From Pseudomonadota bacterium (GTDB lineage: Bacteria; Pseudomonadota; Gammaproteobacteria; Burkholderiales; Burkholderiaceae_F), in contig JAEZVV010000008.1 in the NCBI GenBank assembly GCA_023443095.1, positions 1 through 64,000 on the forward strand: a DNA stretch of 64,000 bases, written 5' to 3'. The notes under the pieces were generated by a model. That model did no database searches, had not been told where the DNA came from, and saw nothing but the letters and a program-made list of their open reading frames with translations. The translations under genes were made by a program, and so were the position numbers. Each line of letters begins with the position of its first letter. Position 1 is the stretch's first letter. Positions 31,480 to 44,269 of this stretch are shown here, in pieces.

Positions 31480-33608
31480 ACACGTCTTTCCGTAGCCTGA
31501 TGACCGCGGCCCTGATCGCTGCCCAAGGCGCCGCCGGTTTCACGCTGCTGGCCGCGATGGCTCCGGTCTACGCGCAAACGGCCGAAGCCGAGAACCAGAT
31601 CGAACGGGTCGACGCGACCCAGACCCCGACCGGCGTGGTGCTGCAGATCCGCCTGAAGGCGCCGCTGAAAGGCACGCCGCCGTCGTTTTCGATTGCCAAT
31701 CCGGCGCGTATCGCACTCGACCTAGCGGGCACGGCCAACGCCAGCGGCAGCAACCTTTACGAGATGAACCAGGGCGACCTGCGTTCGGTCAACGTGGTGC
31801 AAGCGCAAGGGCGCTCGCGAGTGGTGCTGAACCTGCGCCGTCCGACCACCCACAACATCAGCCTCGACGGCAACACCGTGCTGGTGGCTCTGGGCGGGGC
31901 GGGCGAAACCACCAGCTTCCGCGCCGAGCCGGCCAAGGCCGCGGCGGCCGTGGCCGCTCCGGTGGCGGCCGCGAGCGGCAGCCGCACCCTCAAGGCGCTC
32001 GATTTCCGCCGCGGCGCGGAAGGCGAGGGCCGCGTCCTGGTCGACTTGAGCGACCCCAACATCAACGTCGACATCAAGCAGCAGGGCCGGGACATCGTCG
32101 TCGACTTCGTCGGCACCCAGTTGCCGGCCAACCTGAAGAAGCGGCTCGATGTCTCCGACTTCGCGACTCCGGTGGCGCAGATCGCCGCCAGCCAGCAGGG
32201 CGCAAATGCCCGTCTGCTGGTGCAGCCGCGCGGCCCCTTCGAATACAACGCCTACCAGACCGACAACAAGTTCGTTCTGGACGTGAAGCCGGTCAAGGAA
32301 GACCCGACCAAGCTGTTCCAGGGCACGCGCCAGGGCTACCAGGGCGAGCGCCTGTCGCTCAACTTCCAGAACGTCGACGTCCGCTCGCTGCTGCAGGTGA
32401 TCGGCGACTTCACCAACACCAACATCATCACCAGCGACTCGGTCGGCGGCAACATCACGCTGCGTCTGAAAGACGTGCCGTGGGACCAGGCGCTCGACAT
32501 CATCCTGCAGGCCAAGGGCCTGGACATGCGCAAGAACGGCAACGTGATGCTGGTGGCCCCGCGCGACGAAATCGCGGCCAAGGAAAAGCTCGACCTCGAA
32601 AGCCGCAACCAGATCGCCGACCTCGAGCCGGTGGTGTCAGAAGCCTTCGTGATCAACTACCAGAAGGCCGACGACGTGCGCAAGCTGCTCGCCGACGACA
32701 AGCAGCGCATGCTCAGCAAGCGCGGGTCGGTGACGGTCGATGTGCGCACCAACCAGATGTTCGTCAAGGACACCGCCGCCCGCCTGGAAGATGTGCGGCG
32801 TCTGATCGCCCGCATCGACGTGCCGGTGCCGCAAGTGCTGATCGAGGCGCGCATCGTCGAGGCGACCGACGACTTCAGCCGCAACCTGGGGGTGAAGTTC
32901 GGCGTGACCCGGGCCGGCAAGGACGGAATCCTGAGCGGCGGCAACAAGCTCGATGGTATGGAGTTCGGTCCGGGCGCCGGAGCACAGCCGTCGATCACGA
33001 GCAACCCGAACTTCGTCAACCTGCCGGCGGCCAAGATCAACGGTTTCGATGCTGCGGCGATGAACCTGACGCTGTTCTCGGCCAGCCTGGGCACGATCCT
33101 CAACCTCGAGCTGTCGGCGCTGGAAGCCGACGGCAAGGGCAAGATCGTCTCGAGCCCGCGGGTGGTCACGGCCGACAAGGTCAAGGCAACCATCGAGCAG
33201 GGCACCGAGATCCCTTACCAGGAAGCCACCTCGTCGGGCGCGACCTCGGTCTCCTTCCGCAAGGCCGTGCTCAAGCTCGAGGTCACGCCGCAGATCACTC
33301 CCGAAGGCGCGATCTTCCTCGACGTCAAGGTCAACAAGGATAGCCCGGGGGTGCAGACCCTCAGCGGCCCGGCGATCAACACCAAGGCGGTCCAGACCCA
33401 AGTTCTGGTGGAAAACGGCGGCACGGTGGCTCTCGGCGGCATCTACGAACAGACCGAGCAGAAAACCGTGACCCAGGTTCCTCTGCTGGGCGACATTCCG
33501 GTGCTGGGCTACCTGTTCAAGAACGACTCGACCGTCCGCAACCGCAGCGAACTGCTGATCTTCATCACCCCGCGCGTGGTGTCGGAGCGGATCACCGCGC
33601 TGCGCTGA
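31476..33608 (+). CDS. pilQ: Type IV pilus secretin PilQ
   Basis: The product is 710 residues. In order it has a signal peptide (about 1-33, ending VYAQ), two AMIN domains (about 40-135 and 170-260) that bind peptidoglycan, secretin N-domains beginning near 290 (VDVRSLLQVIGDFTNTNIITSD), and the C-terminal secretin barrel with ALEADGKGKIVSSPRVVTADK and QVPLLGDIPVLGYLFKN. It forms the outer-membrane pore for the pilus. The ATG at 31476 overlaps pilP. A terminator follows. Confidence 0.96.
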   Translation: MNTSFRSLMTAALIAAQGAAGFTLLAAMAPVYAQTAEAENQIERVDATQTPTGVVLQIRLKAPLKGTPPSFSIANPARIALDLAGTANASGSNLYEMNQGDLRSVNVVQAQGRSRVVLNLRRPTTHNISLDGNTVLVALGGAGETTSFRAEPAKAAAAVAAPVAAASGSRTLKALDFRRGAEGEGRVLVDLSDPNINVDIKQQGRDIVVDFVGTQLPANLKKRLDVSDFATPVAQIAASQQGANARLLVQPRGPFEYNAYQTDNKFVLDVKPVKEDPTKLFQGTRQGYQGERLSLNFQNVDVRSLLQVIGDFTNTNIITSDSVGGNITLRLKDVPWDQALDIILQAKGLDMRKNGNVMLVAPRDEIAAKEKLDLESRNQIADLEPVVSEAFVINYQKADDVRKLLADDKQRMLSKRGSVTVDVRTNQMFVKDTAARLEDVRRLIARIDVPVPQVLIEARIVEATDDFSRNLGVKFGVTRAGKDGILSGGNKLDGMEFGPGAGAQPSITSNPNFVNLPAAKINGFDAAAMNLTLFSASLGTILNLELSALEADGKGKIVSSPRVVTADKVKATIEQGTEIPYQEATSSGATSVSFRKAVLKLEVTPQITPEGAIFLDVKVNKDSPGVQTLSGPAINTKAVQTQVLVENGGTVALGGIYEQTEQKTVTQVPLLGDIPVLGYLFKNDSTVRNRSELLIFITPRVVSERITALR

Positions 33609-33624
33609 GCGCTGTCCTTGACCG

Positions 33625-33653
33625 AAAAGAAGCCGCCGTAAGGCGGCTTTTTT
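33625..33653 (+). terminator. Intrinsic terminator of pilMNOPQ
   Basis: AGCCGCC (33631-33637) pairs with GGCGGCT (33642-33648), loop GTAA, followed by T6 and preceded by an A-rich arm. It ends the pil transcript just before aroK, leaving only 34 bases for any separate aroK promoter. Confidence 0.92.
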
Positions 33654-33687
33654 CGATTTTGGTGCCGGTGCATTACGCTCGACACCG

Positions 33688-34245
33688 ATGAGCGATACCA
33701 GACACTCCATTTTCCTGGTCGGCATGATGGGTGCCGGCAAAACCACGGTGGGCCGGTTGCTGGCGCAGGCGCTGGGCTGGCGCTTCCTCGATGCCGACCG
33801 CGAACTCGAAGCGCGCAACGGCGTCCCGGTGGCAACCATCTTCGAACTCGAGGGCGAGGAGGGGTTTCGCCGCCGCGAGGCTGCCGTGATCGACGAACTG
33901 AGCCAGTTGCCCGGGGTGGTTCTCGCCACCGGCGGCGGCGCCGTGCTGCAGGAAAGCACACGTGAACGCCTGCGCAGCCGGGGGCTCGTGATCCACCTGC
34001 GCGTCACGGCCGACGAAGTCCATCGCCGCACCCGACGCGACCTGCACCGGCCGCTGCTGCGCACGGCCGACCCCCGTGCGCGCATCGAAGAGCTGCTCGC
34101 CTTGCGCGGGCCGCTCTATGCGGCGACCGCGCATATCAGTTTCCAGTCGGTTGCCACCAACCCCAAGCGCCTGGTCGAGCGCATCATGGCCACGCCCGAG
34201 GTGGCAGCCATGGTGCCGTCGGCGGGCTTGAAGCCAGACCAATGA
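33688..34245 (+). CDS. aroK: Shikimate kinase
   Basis: The product is 185 residues, a normal AroK. It phosphorylates shikimate with ATP in aromatic amino-acid synthesis. Walker A GMMGAGKT is at 12-19; DADRELE and LATGGGAVL bind shikimate; RRDLHRPLL is the lid arginine region. It overlaps aroB by 4 bases. Placement behind pilQ is conserved in many proteobacteria. Confidence 0.96.
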   Translation: MSDTRHSIFLVGMMGAGKTTVGRLLAQALGWRFLDADRELEARNGVPVATIFELEGEEGFRRREAAVIDELSQLPGVVLATGGGAVLQESTRERLRSRGLVIHLRVTADEVHRRTRRDLHRPLLRTADPRARIEELLALRGPLYAATAHISFQSVATNPKRLVERIMATPEVAAMVPSAGLKPDQ

Positions 34246-35321
34246 CACAAATCGACGTTGCCCTTGGCGGGCGCAGCTACCCGATCCTGATCGGGCCCCG
34301 GCTTCTGGACCAACTTGGCGCGGTGGTCGAGCCGCAGCGCCCGACCCGGATCCTGATCGTCAGCAATACGACGGTCGCGCCGCTGTATGGCGAACGGGTC
34401 CGGGCTGCCTGCGCCGGGGTGGCGCCGACCCATCTGGTGGCCTTGCCCGATGGCGAGCAATACAAAGGCTGGGACGGCATCGCCCAGATTCTCGATGCGC
34501 TGGTGGCGGTGCGGGCCGACCGCAAGAGCCTGGTCGTGGCCCTGGGTGGCGGCGTGGTTGGCGACATGGCCGGTTTTGCGGCCGCGATCTACATGCGCGG
34601 AATACGTTTTGTGCAAGTGCCCACTACCTTGCTGGCCCAAGTCGATTCTTCGGTCGGCGGCAAGACCGGGATCAACTGGCCGGCGGGCAAGAACCTGGTC
34701 GGGGCCTTCCATCAGCCGGTGGCCGTGCTGGCCGATACCGACACGCTCACCACGCTGGCGCCGCGCGAACTGTCGGCGGGCCTGGCCGAGATCGTCAAAC
34801 ACGGCCTGCTGGTCGACGCGGACTATCTGGACCAGACCGAGCGCGACCTGTCGGCGCTGCGGGCGTGCGAGACCGCTGCTCTGACGCGTGCAATCGCCCG
34901 TTCCTGCGAGATCAAGGCGGGCGTGGTGGCGCGCGACGAACACGAAACCGGCGAGCGCGCCCTGCTCAACCTCGGCCATACCTTCGGCCATGCGATCGAA
35001 GCGCTGGCGGGTTACGGCACCTGGCTGCACGGCGAGGCGGTTGGCTGCGGCCTGTGCCTGGCCGCCGACCTGTCGCGGCGTCTGGGCTATTTGACCGACA
35101 CCGAGGTGGAGAGGGTCGAGCGCATCGTTGCCGCCGCCGGCCTGCCGGTGCGGATCGAAGGTTTGCAGCTCGAGGCCGCGATCGAGGCCATGCGCGGCGA
35201 CAAAAAAAGCGAAGGCGGGGCGATCCGCTTTGTGCTGCTCGAGCGGCTCGGCCGTGCCATCCAGCGCACCGCGCCTGACGATCTGCTGCGCCAGACCCTG
35301 AGCGCGGGAGGCTACGAGTGA
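34242..35321 (+). CDS. aroB: 3-dehydroquinate synthase
   Basis: The product is 359 residues. It converts DAHP to 3-dehydroquinate using NAD+ and a divalent metal. The NAD site GGGVVGDMAGFAAAIYMRG, the substrate segment VPTTLLAQVDSSVGGKTGIN (20 residues) and the metal histidines in LNLGHTFGHAIE and YGTWLHGEAV are present. It overlaps aroK (ATGA) and dgt (GTGA), so three genes are translationally linked. Confidence 0.97.
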   Translation: MTQIDVALGGRSYPILIGPRLLDQLGAVVEPQRPTRILIVSNTTVAPLYGERVRAACAGVAPTHLVALPDGEQYKGWDGIAQILDALVAVRADRKSLVVALGGGVVGDMAGFAAAIYMRGIRFVQVPTTLLAQVDSSVGGKTGINWPAGKNLVGAFHQPVAVLADTDTLTTLAPRELSAGLAEIVKHGLLVDADYLDQTERDLSALRACETAALTRAIARSCEIKAGVVARDEHETGERALLNLGHTFGHAIEALAGYGTWLHGEAVGCGLCLAADLSRRLGYLTDTEVERVERIVAAAGLPVRIEGLQLEAAIEAMRGDKKSEGGAIRFVLLERLGRAIQRTAPDDLLRQTLSAGGYE

Positions 35322-36451
35322 GCTCGGGCCGTGGCGGGCTCGCGCCTTATGCCGCCTCGGCGAGCCACTCGCGCGGCCGGGTCCACGCCGAACCTCTAGC
35401 GGCGACCCGCAGCGAGTTCCAGCGCGACCGCGACCGCATCGTCCATTCCACCGCGTTTCGGCGGCTGGAATACAAGACCCAGGTCTTCGTCAACCACGAA
35501 GGCGACCTGTTCCGTACCCGGCTCACGCATACACTCGAGGTGGCGCAGATCGCGCGCGCGATCGCGAGCAACCTCGAGCTCAACGAAGATCTGGCCGAAG
35601 CGATCGCCCTCGCCCACGACCTTGGCCACACCCCTTTCGGCCACGCCGGTCAGGACGCTCTGAACGACTGCATGCGCCAACATGGCGGCTTCGAACACAA
35701 CCTGCAGTCACTGCGGGTGGTCGACGAACTGGAAGAGCGTTACGCCGCTTTCAACGGGCTCAACCTCTGCTACGAGACTCGCGAAGGCATACTCAAGCAC
35801 TGCTCGGCGGAGAATGCCCGCCAGTTGGGCGAGCTGGGGCTGCGTTTTCTCGAGCGCCGCCAGCCCTCGCTCGAGGCGCAGATCGCCAACCTGGCCGACG
35901 AGATCGCCTACAACAATCACGACATCGACGACGGCCTGCGTTCGGGCCTGCTCACGCTCGATCAGATCGAGACCGTGCCCTTGTTCGCCCGTCACGTGGC
36001 ACGGGTGCGCGAGCTGTGGCCGGACCTGCCCGAACGCCGCCTGATCCACGAGACCATTCGCCGCATGATCAACACGTTGGTGGTCGACGTATTGAACGAG
36101 ACCCGGAGCCGGATTGCGACCGCGGCGCCGGCTAGCGTCGACGATGTGCGGGCCGCGCCGCCGCTGGTGGCATTTTCGGCCGAGCTCCGGCGCGAGGCGG
36201 ACGAACTCAAGCGTTTCCTGTTCGATCATCTCTACCGCCATTACCAGGTCATGCGCATGACCGGCAAAGCGCGCCGCGTCATCGTCGAACTGTTCGAGGC
36301 GTTCATGGCCGAGCCCCGCCTGCTGCCGCCCGACCACTCGGCCCGCGCCGAGCACGATCGCCCGCGCGCGATCGCCGACTACGTCGCCGGCATGACCGAC
36401 CGATACGCGATCAAGGAACACCGCCGCCTGTTTGCGATCGGCGAGGGCTGA
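35318..36451 (+). CDS. dgt: dGTP triphosphohydrolase-like HD protein (GTG start)
   Basis: The product is 377 residues, starting at GTG 35318 inside the aroB stop (GTGA). The HD-domain metal ligands are visible in RLTHTLEVAQIARAI and AHDLGHTPFGHAGQ. Family members hydrolyse dNTPs to nucleoside and triphosphate and affect dNTP pools; this is the short dGTPase-like subfamily common in betaproteobacteria, whose exact substrate range is not known from sequence. It is the last gene before the RAYT element. Confidence 0.93.
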   Translation: MSSGRGGLAPYAASASHSRGRVHAEPLAATRSEFQRDRDRIVHSTAFRRLEYKTQVFVNHEGDLFRTRLTHTLEVAQIARAIASNLELNEDLAEAIALAHDLGHTPFGHAGQDALNDCMRQHGGFEHNLQSLRVVDELEERYAAFNGLNLCYETREGILKHCSAENARQLGELGLRFLERRQPSLEAQIANLADEIAYNNHDIDDGLRSGLLTLDQIETVPLFARHVARVRELWPDLPERRLIHETIRRMINTLVVDVLNETRSRIATAAPASVDDVRAAPPLVAFSAELRREADELKRFLFDHLYRHYQVMRMTGKARRVIVELFEAFMAEPRLLPPDHSARAEHDRPRAIADYVAGMTDRYAIKEHRRLFAIGEG

Positions 36452-36476
36452 GGCGCAAGCGGGGCCGAAATCAAGG

Positions 36477-36499
36477 AAAATGGGGTCAGACTCCATTTT
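36477..36499 (+). repeat. Left REP-like palindrome of the RAYT element
   Basis: A 23-base imperfect palindrome: AAAATGGGGT (36477-36486) pairs with ACTCCATTTT (36490-36499) around loop CAG, with one G-T wobble. Bases 36478-36498 are repeated exactly, in reverse orientation, at 37258-37278. Its position 13 bases before the transposase start matches REP elements beside RAYT genes. Confidence 0.85.
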
Positions 36500-36512
36500 C
36501 TGAGCGTTTGTC

Positions 36513-37214
36513 ATGGCACGCCTTCCCCGGTTGGCTATCGCCGGCCTGCCGCACCACGTCATCCAGCGTGGGAACAACCGGCAACCGATCTTCCTCGACG
36601 CCGAGGATCACATCCACTACCTCCAATGCCTGCGAGAAGCCGGAGCCGAACACGGGCTTGCCGTCCACGCGTACGTATTAATGCCCAACCACGTGCACCT
36701 GCTGGTCACCCCGGCCGACGATGCTTCGCTGGCGCGGGTGATGCAGTCGCTGGGCCGGCGCTACGTGCGCTGGTTCAACGACCGCTACGGCCGTACGGGA
36801 ACCTTGTGGGAGGGGCGTTTCCGCTCTGCGGTGATCGAGGGCGAGCGCTACCTGCTGGCCTGCTCGCGTTACATCGAACTCAACCCGGTGCGAGCGGGGC
36901 TGGCGCCGGATCCCGCGTCCTTTCCGTGGTCTAGCCACGCCCATCATGTCGGGCGCCGGGTTGACCCGATCGTCAGCGATCACGCGGTGTATTGGGGCTT
37001 GGGCAATACGCCGTTCGACCGGCAGGCGCAATACCGATCGATTTTCGACGAACCGACGGACGAGGGGTTTTTGAGTCGACTGCGTGACGGAACCAATCGA
37101 GGATGGGCTCTAGGTGACGAGAATTTTCTGGCGGCTCTGCGGGTTGCTCCCGGGCGTCCGCTCGTCCCTAAGCCGCGAGGCCGCCCCAAAAAACTTTTGA
37201 TATCAAGCCCTTGA
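36513..37214 (+). CDS. REP-associated tyrosine transposase (IS200-like, RAYT)
   Basis: The product is 233 residues of the Y1/HUH transposase family. The metal-binding HUH motif is in LMPNHVHLLVTP (about residues 57-68), and the likely catalytic Tyr lies in ACSRYIELNPVRAG. The N-terminus ARLPRLAIAGLPHHVIQRGNN is typical of the group. The basic C-terminal KPRGRPKKLL resembles an AT-hook-like tail. These enzymes cut and join single-stranded REP palindromes in vitro in E. coli. The gene looks intact. The start at 36513 has no strong ribosome site. Confidence 0.93.
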   Translation: MARLPRLAIAGLPHHVIQRGNNRQPIFLDAEDHIHYLQCLREAGAEHGLAVHAYVLMPNHVHLLVTPADDASLARVMQSLGRRYVRWFNDRYGRTGTLWEGRFRSAVIEGERYLLACSRYIELNPVRAGLAPDPASFPWSSHAHHVGRRVDPIVSDHAVYWGLGNTPFDRQAQYRSIFDEPTDEGFLSRLRDGTNRGWALGDENFLAALRVAPGRPLVPKPRGRPKKLLISSP

Positions 37215-37257
37215 ACTATGTCCCTATTTATTTATCCGAGTAATGATTGTTTTTATT

Positions 37258-37278
37258 AAATGGAGTCTGACCCCATTT
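37258..37278 (-). repeat. Right REP-like palindrome of the RAYT element
   Basis: This 21-base palindrome is the exact reverse complement of 36478-36498. It lies 43 bases after the transposase stop and ends 8 bases before the candidate gltB -35 box. Confidence 0.85.
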
Positions 37279-37286
37279 AATTTTGA

Positions 37287-37315
37287 TTGAAGTGGCTGTT
37301 GCGGCGCAGTAGAGT
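37287..37315 (+). promoter_or_regulatory. Candidate promoter of gltBD
   Basis: TTGAAG (37287-37292) and TAGAGT (37310-37315) are 17 bases apart. It lies between the right REP palindrome and gltB and would give a leader of about 50 nt. Confidence 0.5.
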
Positions 37316-37371
37316 CGGGGCAAGCCCGAAGGCCTTGAGTGGCCGCGGGGATCTGCACTCCCGGAGTCGCC

Positions 37372-42078
<4,707 letters not shown>

Positions 42079-42086
42079 GGAAAGTC

Positions 42087-43586
42087 ATGGGCAAGATCAC
42101 CGGATTCATGGAGTACCAGCGGCTGGAAGAAGCCGCGCAAGCGCCGGCGGCGCGCAAGCAGCACTGGGGCGAGTTCGTCTCGCACCTCAGCGCCGAGCAG
42201 GCGGCGGTGCAGGCGGCGCGCTGCATGGACTGCGGCATCCCGTTCTGCAATAACGGCTGCCCGGTCAACAACGTCGTTCCCGACTTCAACGACCTGGTCT
42301 ACCGCGGCGACTGGCAGCGCGCGCTCGAGGTCCTGCATTCGACCAACAACTTTCCCGAGTTCACCGGCCGGGTCTGCCCCGCTCCGTGCGAGGCGGCCTG
42401 CACTCTGAACCTCGACAACGCCCCGGTAGGCATCAAGTCGATCGAACACGCGATCATCGACCGCGGCTGGGCCGAAGGCTGGGTCCAGCCCCAGCCCGCT
42501 TTCGCCAAGACCGGCAAGACCGTGGCCGTGGTCGGCGCCGGCCCGGCCGGGCTGGCCGCCGCGCAGCAGCTGGCGCGCGCCGGCCACGAGGTGACGGTGT
42601 TCGAGAAAAACGACCGCGCCGGCGGCCTGCTGCGTTACGGCATTCCCGACTTCAAGATGGAGAAGTCGCACATCGACCTGCGCATCGATCAGATGAAGGC
42701 CGAAGGCGTCGTCTTCCGCACCGGCGTGTTGGTCGGGCCGGCGAGCCTGGAGGCCGGCATCACCAATGGCGCCAAGGAAATCGTTCCCGCCGACGCCTTG
42801 CTGGCCGAGTTCGATGCCGTAGTCCTGGCGGGCGGGAGTGAAGTGCCGCGCGATCTTCCGGTGCCCGGGCGCGAGCTGAAGGGCATCCATTTTGCGATGG
42901 AGTTCCTGCCGCAGCAGAACAAGGTCGTGGCGGGCGACAAGGTGAAGGGCCAGATTCTCGCGCGTGACAAACACGTGGTTGTGATCGGCGGCGGCGACAC
43001 CGGCAGCGACTGCGTCGGCACCAGCAACCGCCAGGGCGCCAAGAGCGTGACCCAGTTCGAACTGATGCCGCAGCCGCCAGTGCTGGAGAACAAGGCGCTG
43101 ACCTGGCCGTATTGGCCGATCAAGCTGCGCACCTCGAGCAGCCACGAGGAAGGTTGCGAGCGTGACTGGTCGGTCACGACCAAGAGTTTCAAGGGTGACG
43201 CCAAAGGCCATGTCAAAGCGATCGTCGCTGCCCGCGTCGAATGGAAGAAGGACGACTTCACCGGCCAGATGAAAATGGTCGAGGTCGAGGGTTCCGAGTT
43301 CGAAATTCCGGCCGACCTGGTCTTTCTCGCCATGGGGTTCGTCGCTCCGGTGGCTTCGGTGCTCGAAGTTTTCGGCGTCGAGAGGGACGGCCGCGGCAAC
43401 GCTCGCGCCACTACCGAGGAGTCGGCCAGCGGCCCGCGCCCCTACGCCACCAACGTGCCCAAGGTTTTTGCCGCTGGCGACATGCGGCGCGGCCAGAGCC
43501 TGGTGGTGTGGGCGATTCGGGAGGGTCGCCAATGCGCCCGCGCGGTCGATGACTTCCTGATGGGCAGCTCGGAGCTTCCTCGCTGA
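42087..43586 (+). CDS. gltD: Glutamate synthase small subunit
   Basis: The product is 499 residues. The N-terminal domain carries two 4Fe-4S motifs, CMDCGIPFCNNGCPVNN and CPAPCEAACTLN. The FAD site VAVVGAGPAGLAAAQQL and the NADPH site VVIGGGDTGSDCVGT follow. It passes electrons from NADPH to GltB in the cytoplasm. The ATG at 42087 follows AAGGAAAGTC (AAGGA at 42077-42081), overlapping the gltB stop region. Confidence 0.98.
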   Translation: MGKITGFMEYQRLEEAAQAPAARKQHWGEFVSHLSAEQAAVQAARCMDCGIPFCNNGCPVNNVVPDFNDLVYRGDWQRALEVLHSTNNFPEFTGRVCPAPCEAACTLNLDNAPVGIKSIEHAIIDRGWAEGWVQPQPAFAKTGKTVAVVGAGPAGLAAAQQLARAGHEVTVFEKNDRAGGLLRYGIPDFKMEKSHIDLRIDQMKAEGVVFRTGVLVGPASLEAGITNGAKEIVPADALLAEFDAVVLAGGSEVPRDLPVPGRELKGIHFAMEFLPQQNKVVAGDKVKGQILARDKHVVVIGGGDTGSDCVGTSNRQGAKSVTQFELMPQPPVLENKALTWPYWPIKLRTSSSHEEGCERDWSVTTKSFKGDAKGHVKAIVAARVEWKKDDFTGQMKMVEVEGSEFEIPADLVFLAMGFVAPVASVLEVFGVERDGRGNARATTEESASGPRPYATNVPKVFAAGDMRRGQSLVVWAIREGRQCARAVDDFLMGSSELPR

Positions 43587-43608
43587 GCCTCTCGCCGGCC
43601 TTGCCATG

Positions 43609-43643
43609 AACGGACAAGCCCGCCAAGCACGGGCTTGTCCGTT
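43609..43643 (+). terminator. Hairpin after gltD, probable terminator
   Basis: A 14-bp perfect stem (43609-43622 with 43630-43643, arm CGGACAAGCCCG) has a 7-base loop. Only TT follows before GCC, so termination may need Rho or be partial. It separates gltD from the thioesterase gene by 82 bases. Confidence 0.6.
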
Positions 43644-43668
43644 GCCGGCGGCAAGTTAAAGTCGGGCC

Positions 43669-44148
43669 ATGCCACGGATCCACGAAAAAGCCATCACGGT
43701 CGGGCACGAGTCGATCGACATGCTCGGCCACGTCAACAACCGCGAATACCTGCGCTGGATGGAAGAGGTCGCTCTCGAACACACGGCGCTGCAGGGCTGG
43801 CCGACCGAGCGCTACCTGGCCGACGGCCACGCCTGGGTGGCGGCCAGCCACTTCATCGAGTTCCTGCGTCCGGCTTTTGCGGGCGAGCGGCTGGTGCTGC
43901 ACACCTGGGTCGAGTCGCTCGCGGGCGCCTGCTCGATCCGGCGTTATGCGGTGATGCGGGAGCGCAAGCTGCTCGCCCGCGGCGAAACCAGCTGGACCTT
44001 CGTGAATCTTGCGGCCGGCCGGGCGATTCCGATTCCGCCACCGGTGGCCGCCGCCTTCGAACTCGTGCCCGCGAGCGACCCGGAGCTGGTGGTGCGCGGA
44101 CTGGCGCGTCCGCCGCGGCGGACGGCCCGCTCCAGTCAACCGGATTGA
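43669..44148 (+). CDS. 4HBT-fold acyl-CoA thioesterase
   Basis: The product is 159 residues with the hot-dog fold. DMLGHVNNREYLRWMEE at about 18-34 matches the active-site helix of YbgC/FadM-type thioesterases, with an Asp at the catalytic position. The family hydrolyses acyl-CoAs; the substrate cannot be read from sequence. The C-terminal 25 residues are basic and low-complexity. It lies between a hairpin after gltD and the mla operon, on the same strand. Confidence 0.85.
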   Translation: MPRIHEKAITVGHESIDMLGHVNNREYLRWMEEVALEHTALQGWPTERYLADGHAWVAASHFIEFLRPAFAGERLVLHTWVESLAGACSIRRYAVMRERKLLARGETSWTFVNLAAGRAIPIPPPVAAAFELVPASDPELVVRGLARPPRRTARSSQPD

Positions 44149-44246
44149 ACGGAGACAACAGTCCGGCTGAAGGCAGAGGCCGCGGCCGCTGTGCGACAAT
44201 CCAGCCCTCCATCCGGTTTCCAGCGACGGTGCCGACGGCGCTGTCC

Positions 44247-44269
44247 GCGCCTCATCGGCGCTTCTTTTA
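44247..44269 (+). promoter_or_regulatory. Hairpin and T-rich run directly before mlaF
   Basis: GCGCC (44247-44251) pairs with GGCGC (44257-44261), loop TCATC, then TTCTTTTA up to the mlaF ATG at 44270. GCCGA (44231-44235) and TCGGC (44255-44259) offer an alternative pairing. No Shine-Dalgarno is present at mlaF. A GACAAT that could be a -10 is nearby upstream, without a clear -35. Possible attenuator; weak evidence. Confidence 0.35.

Larger units (their letters stand above)
36477..37278 (+). mobile_element. RAYT/REP-pair element
   Basis: A single REP-associated tyrosine transposase gene is bracketed by an exact inverted pair of 21-base palindromes. There is no tnpB, no long terminal inverted repeat of the DDE type and no obvious target duplication. 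RAYT genes are usually immobile but their palindromes can spread through the genome. It sits in the dgt-gltB gap without disrupting either gene. Confidence 0.8.

Noticed and set aside
36477..37278. Classic IS200/IS605 insertion sequence with tnpB or terminal repeats
   Set aside because: No tnpB, and the flanks are an inverted REP palindrome pair. The protein length and C-terminus match the RAYT group better.
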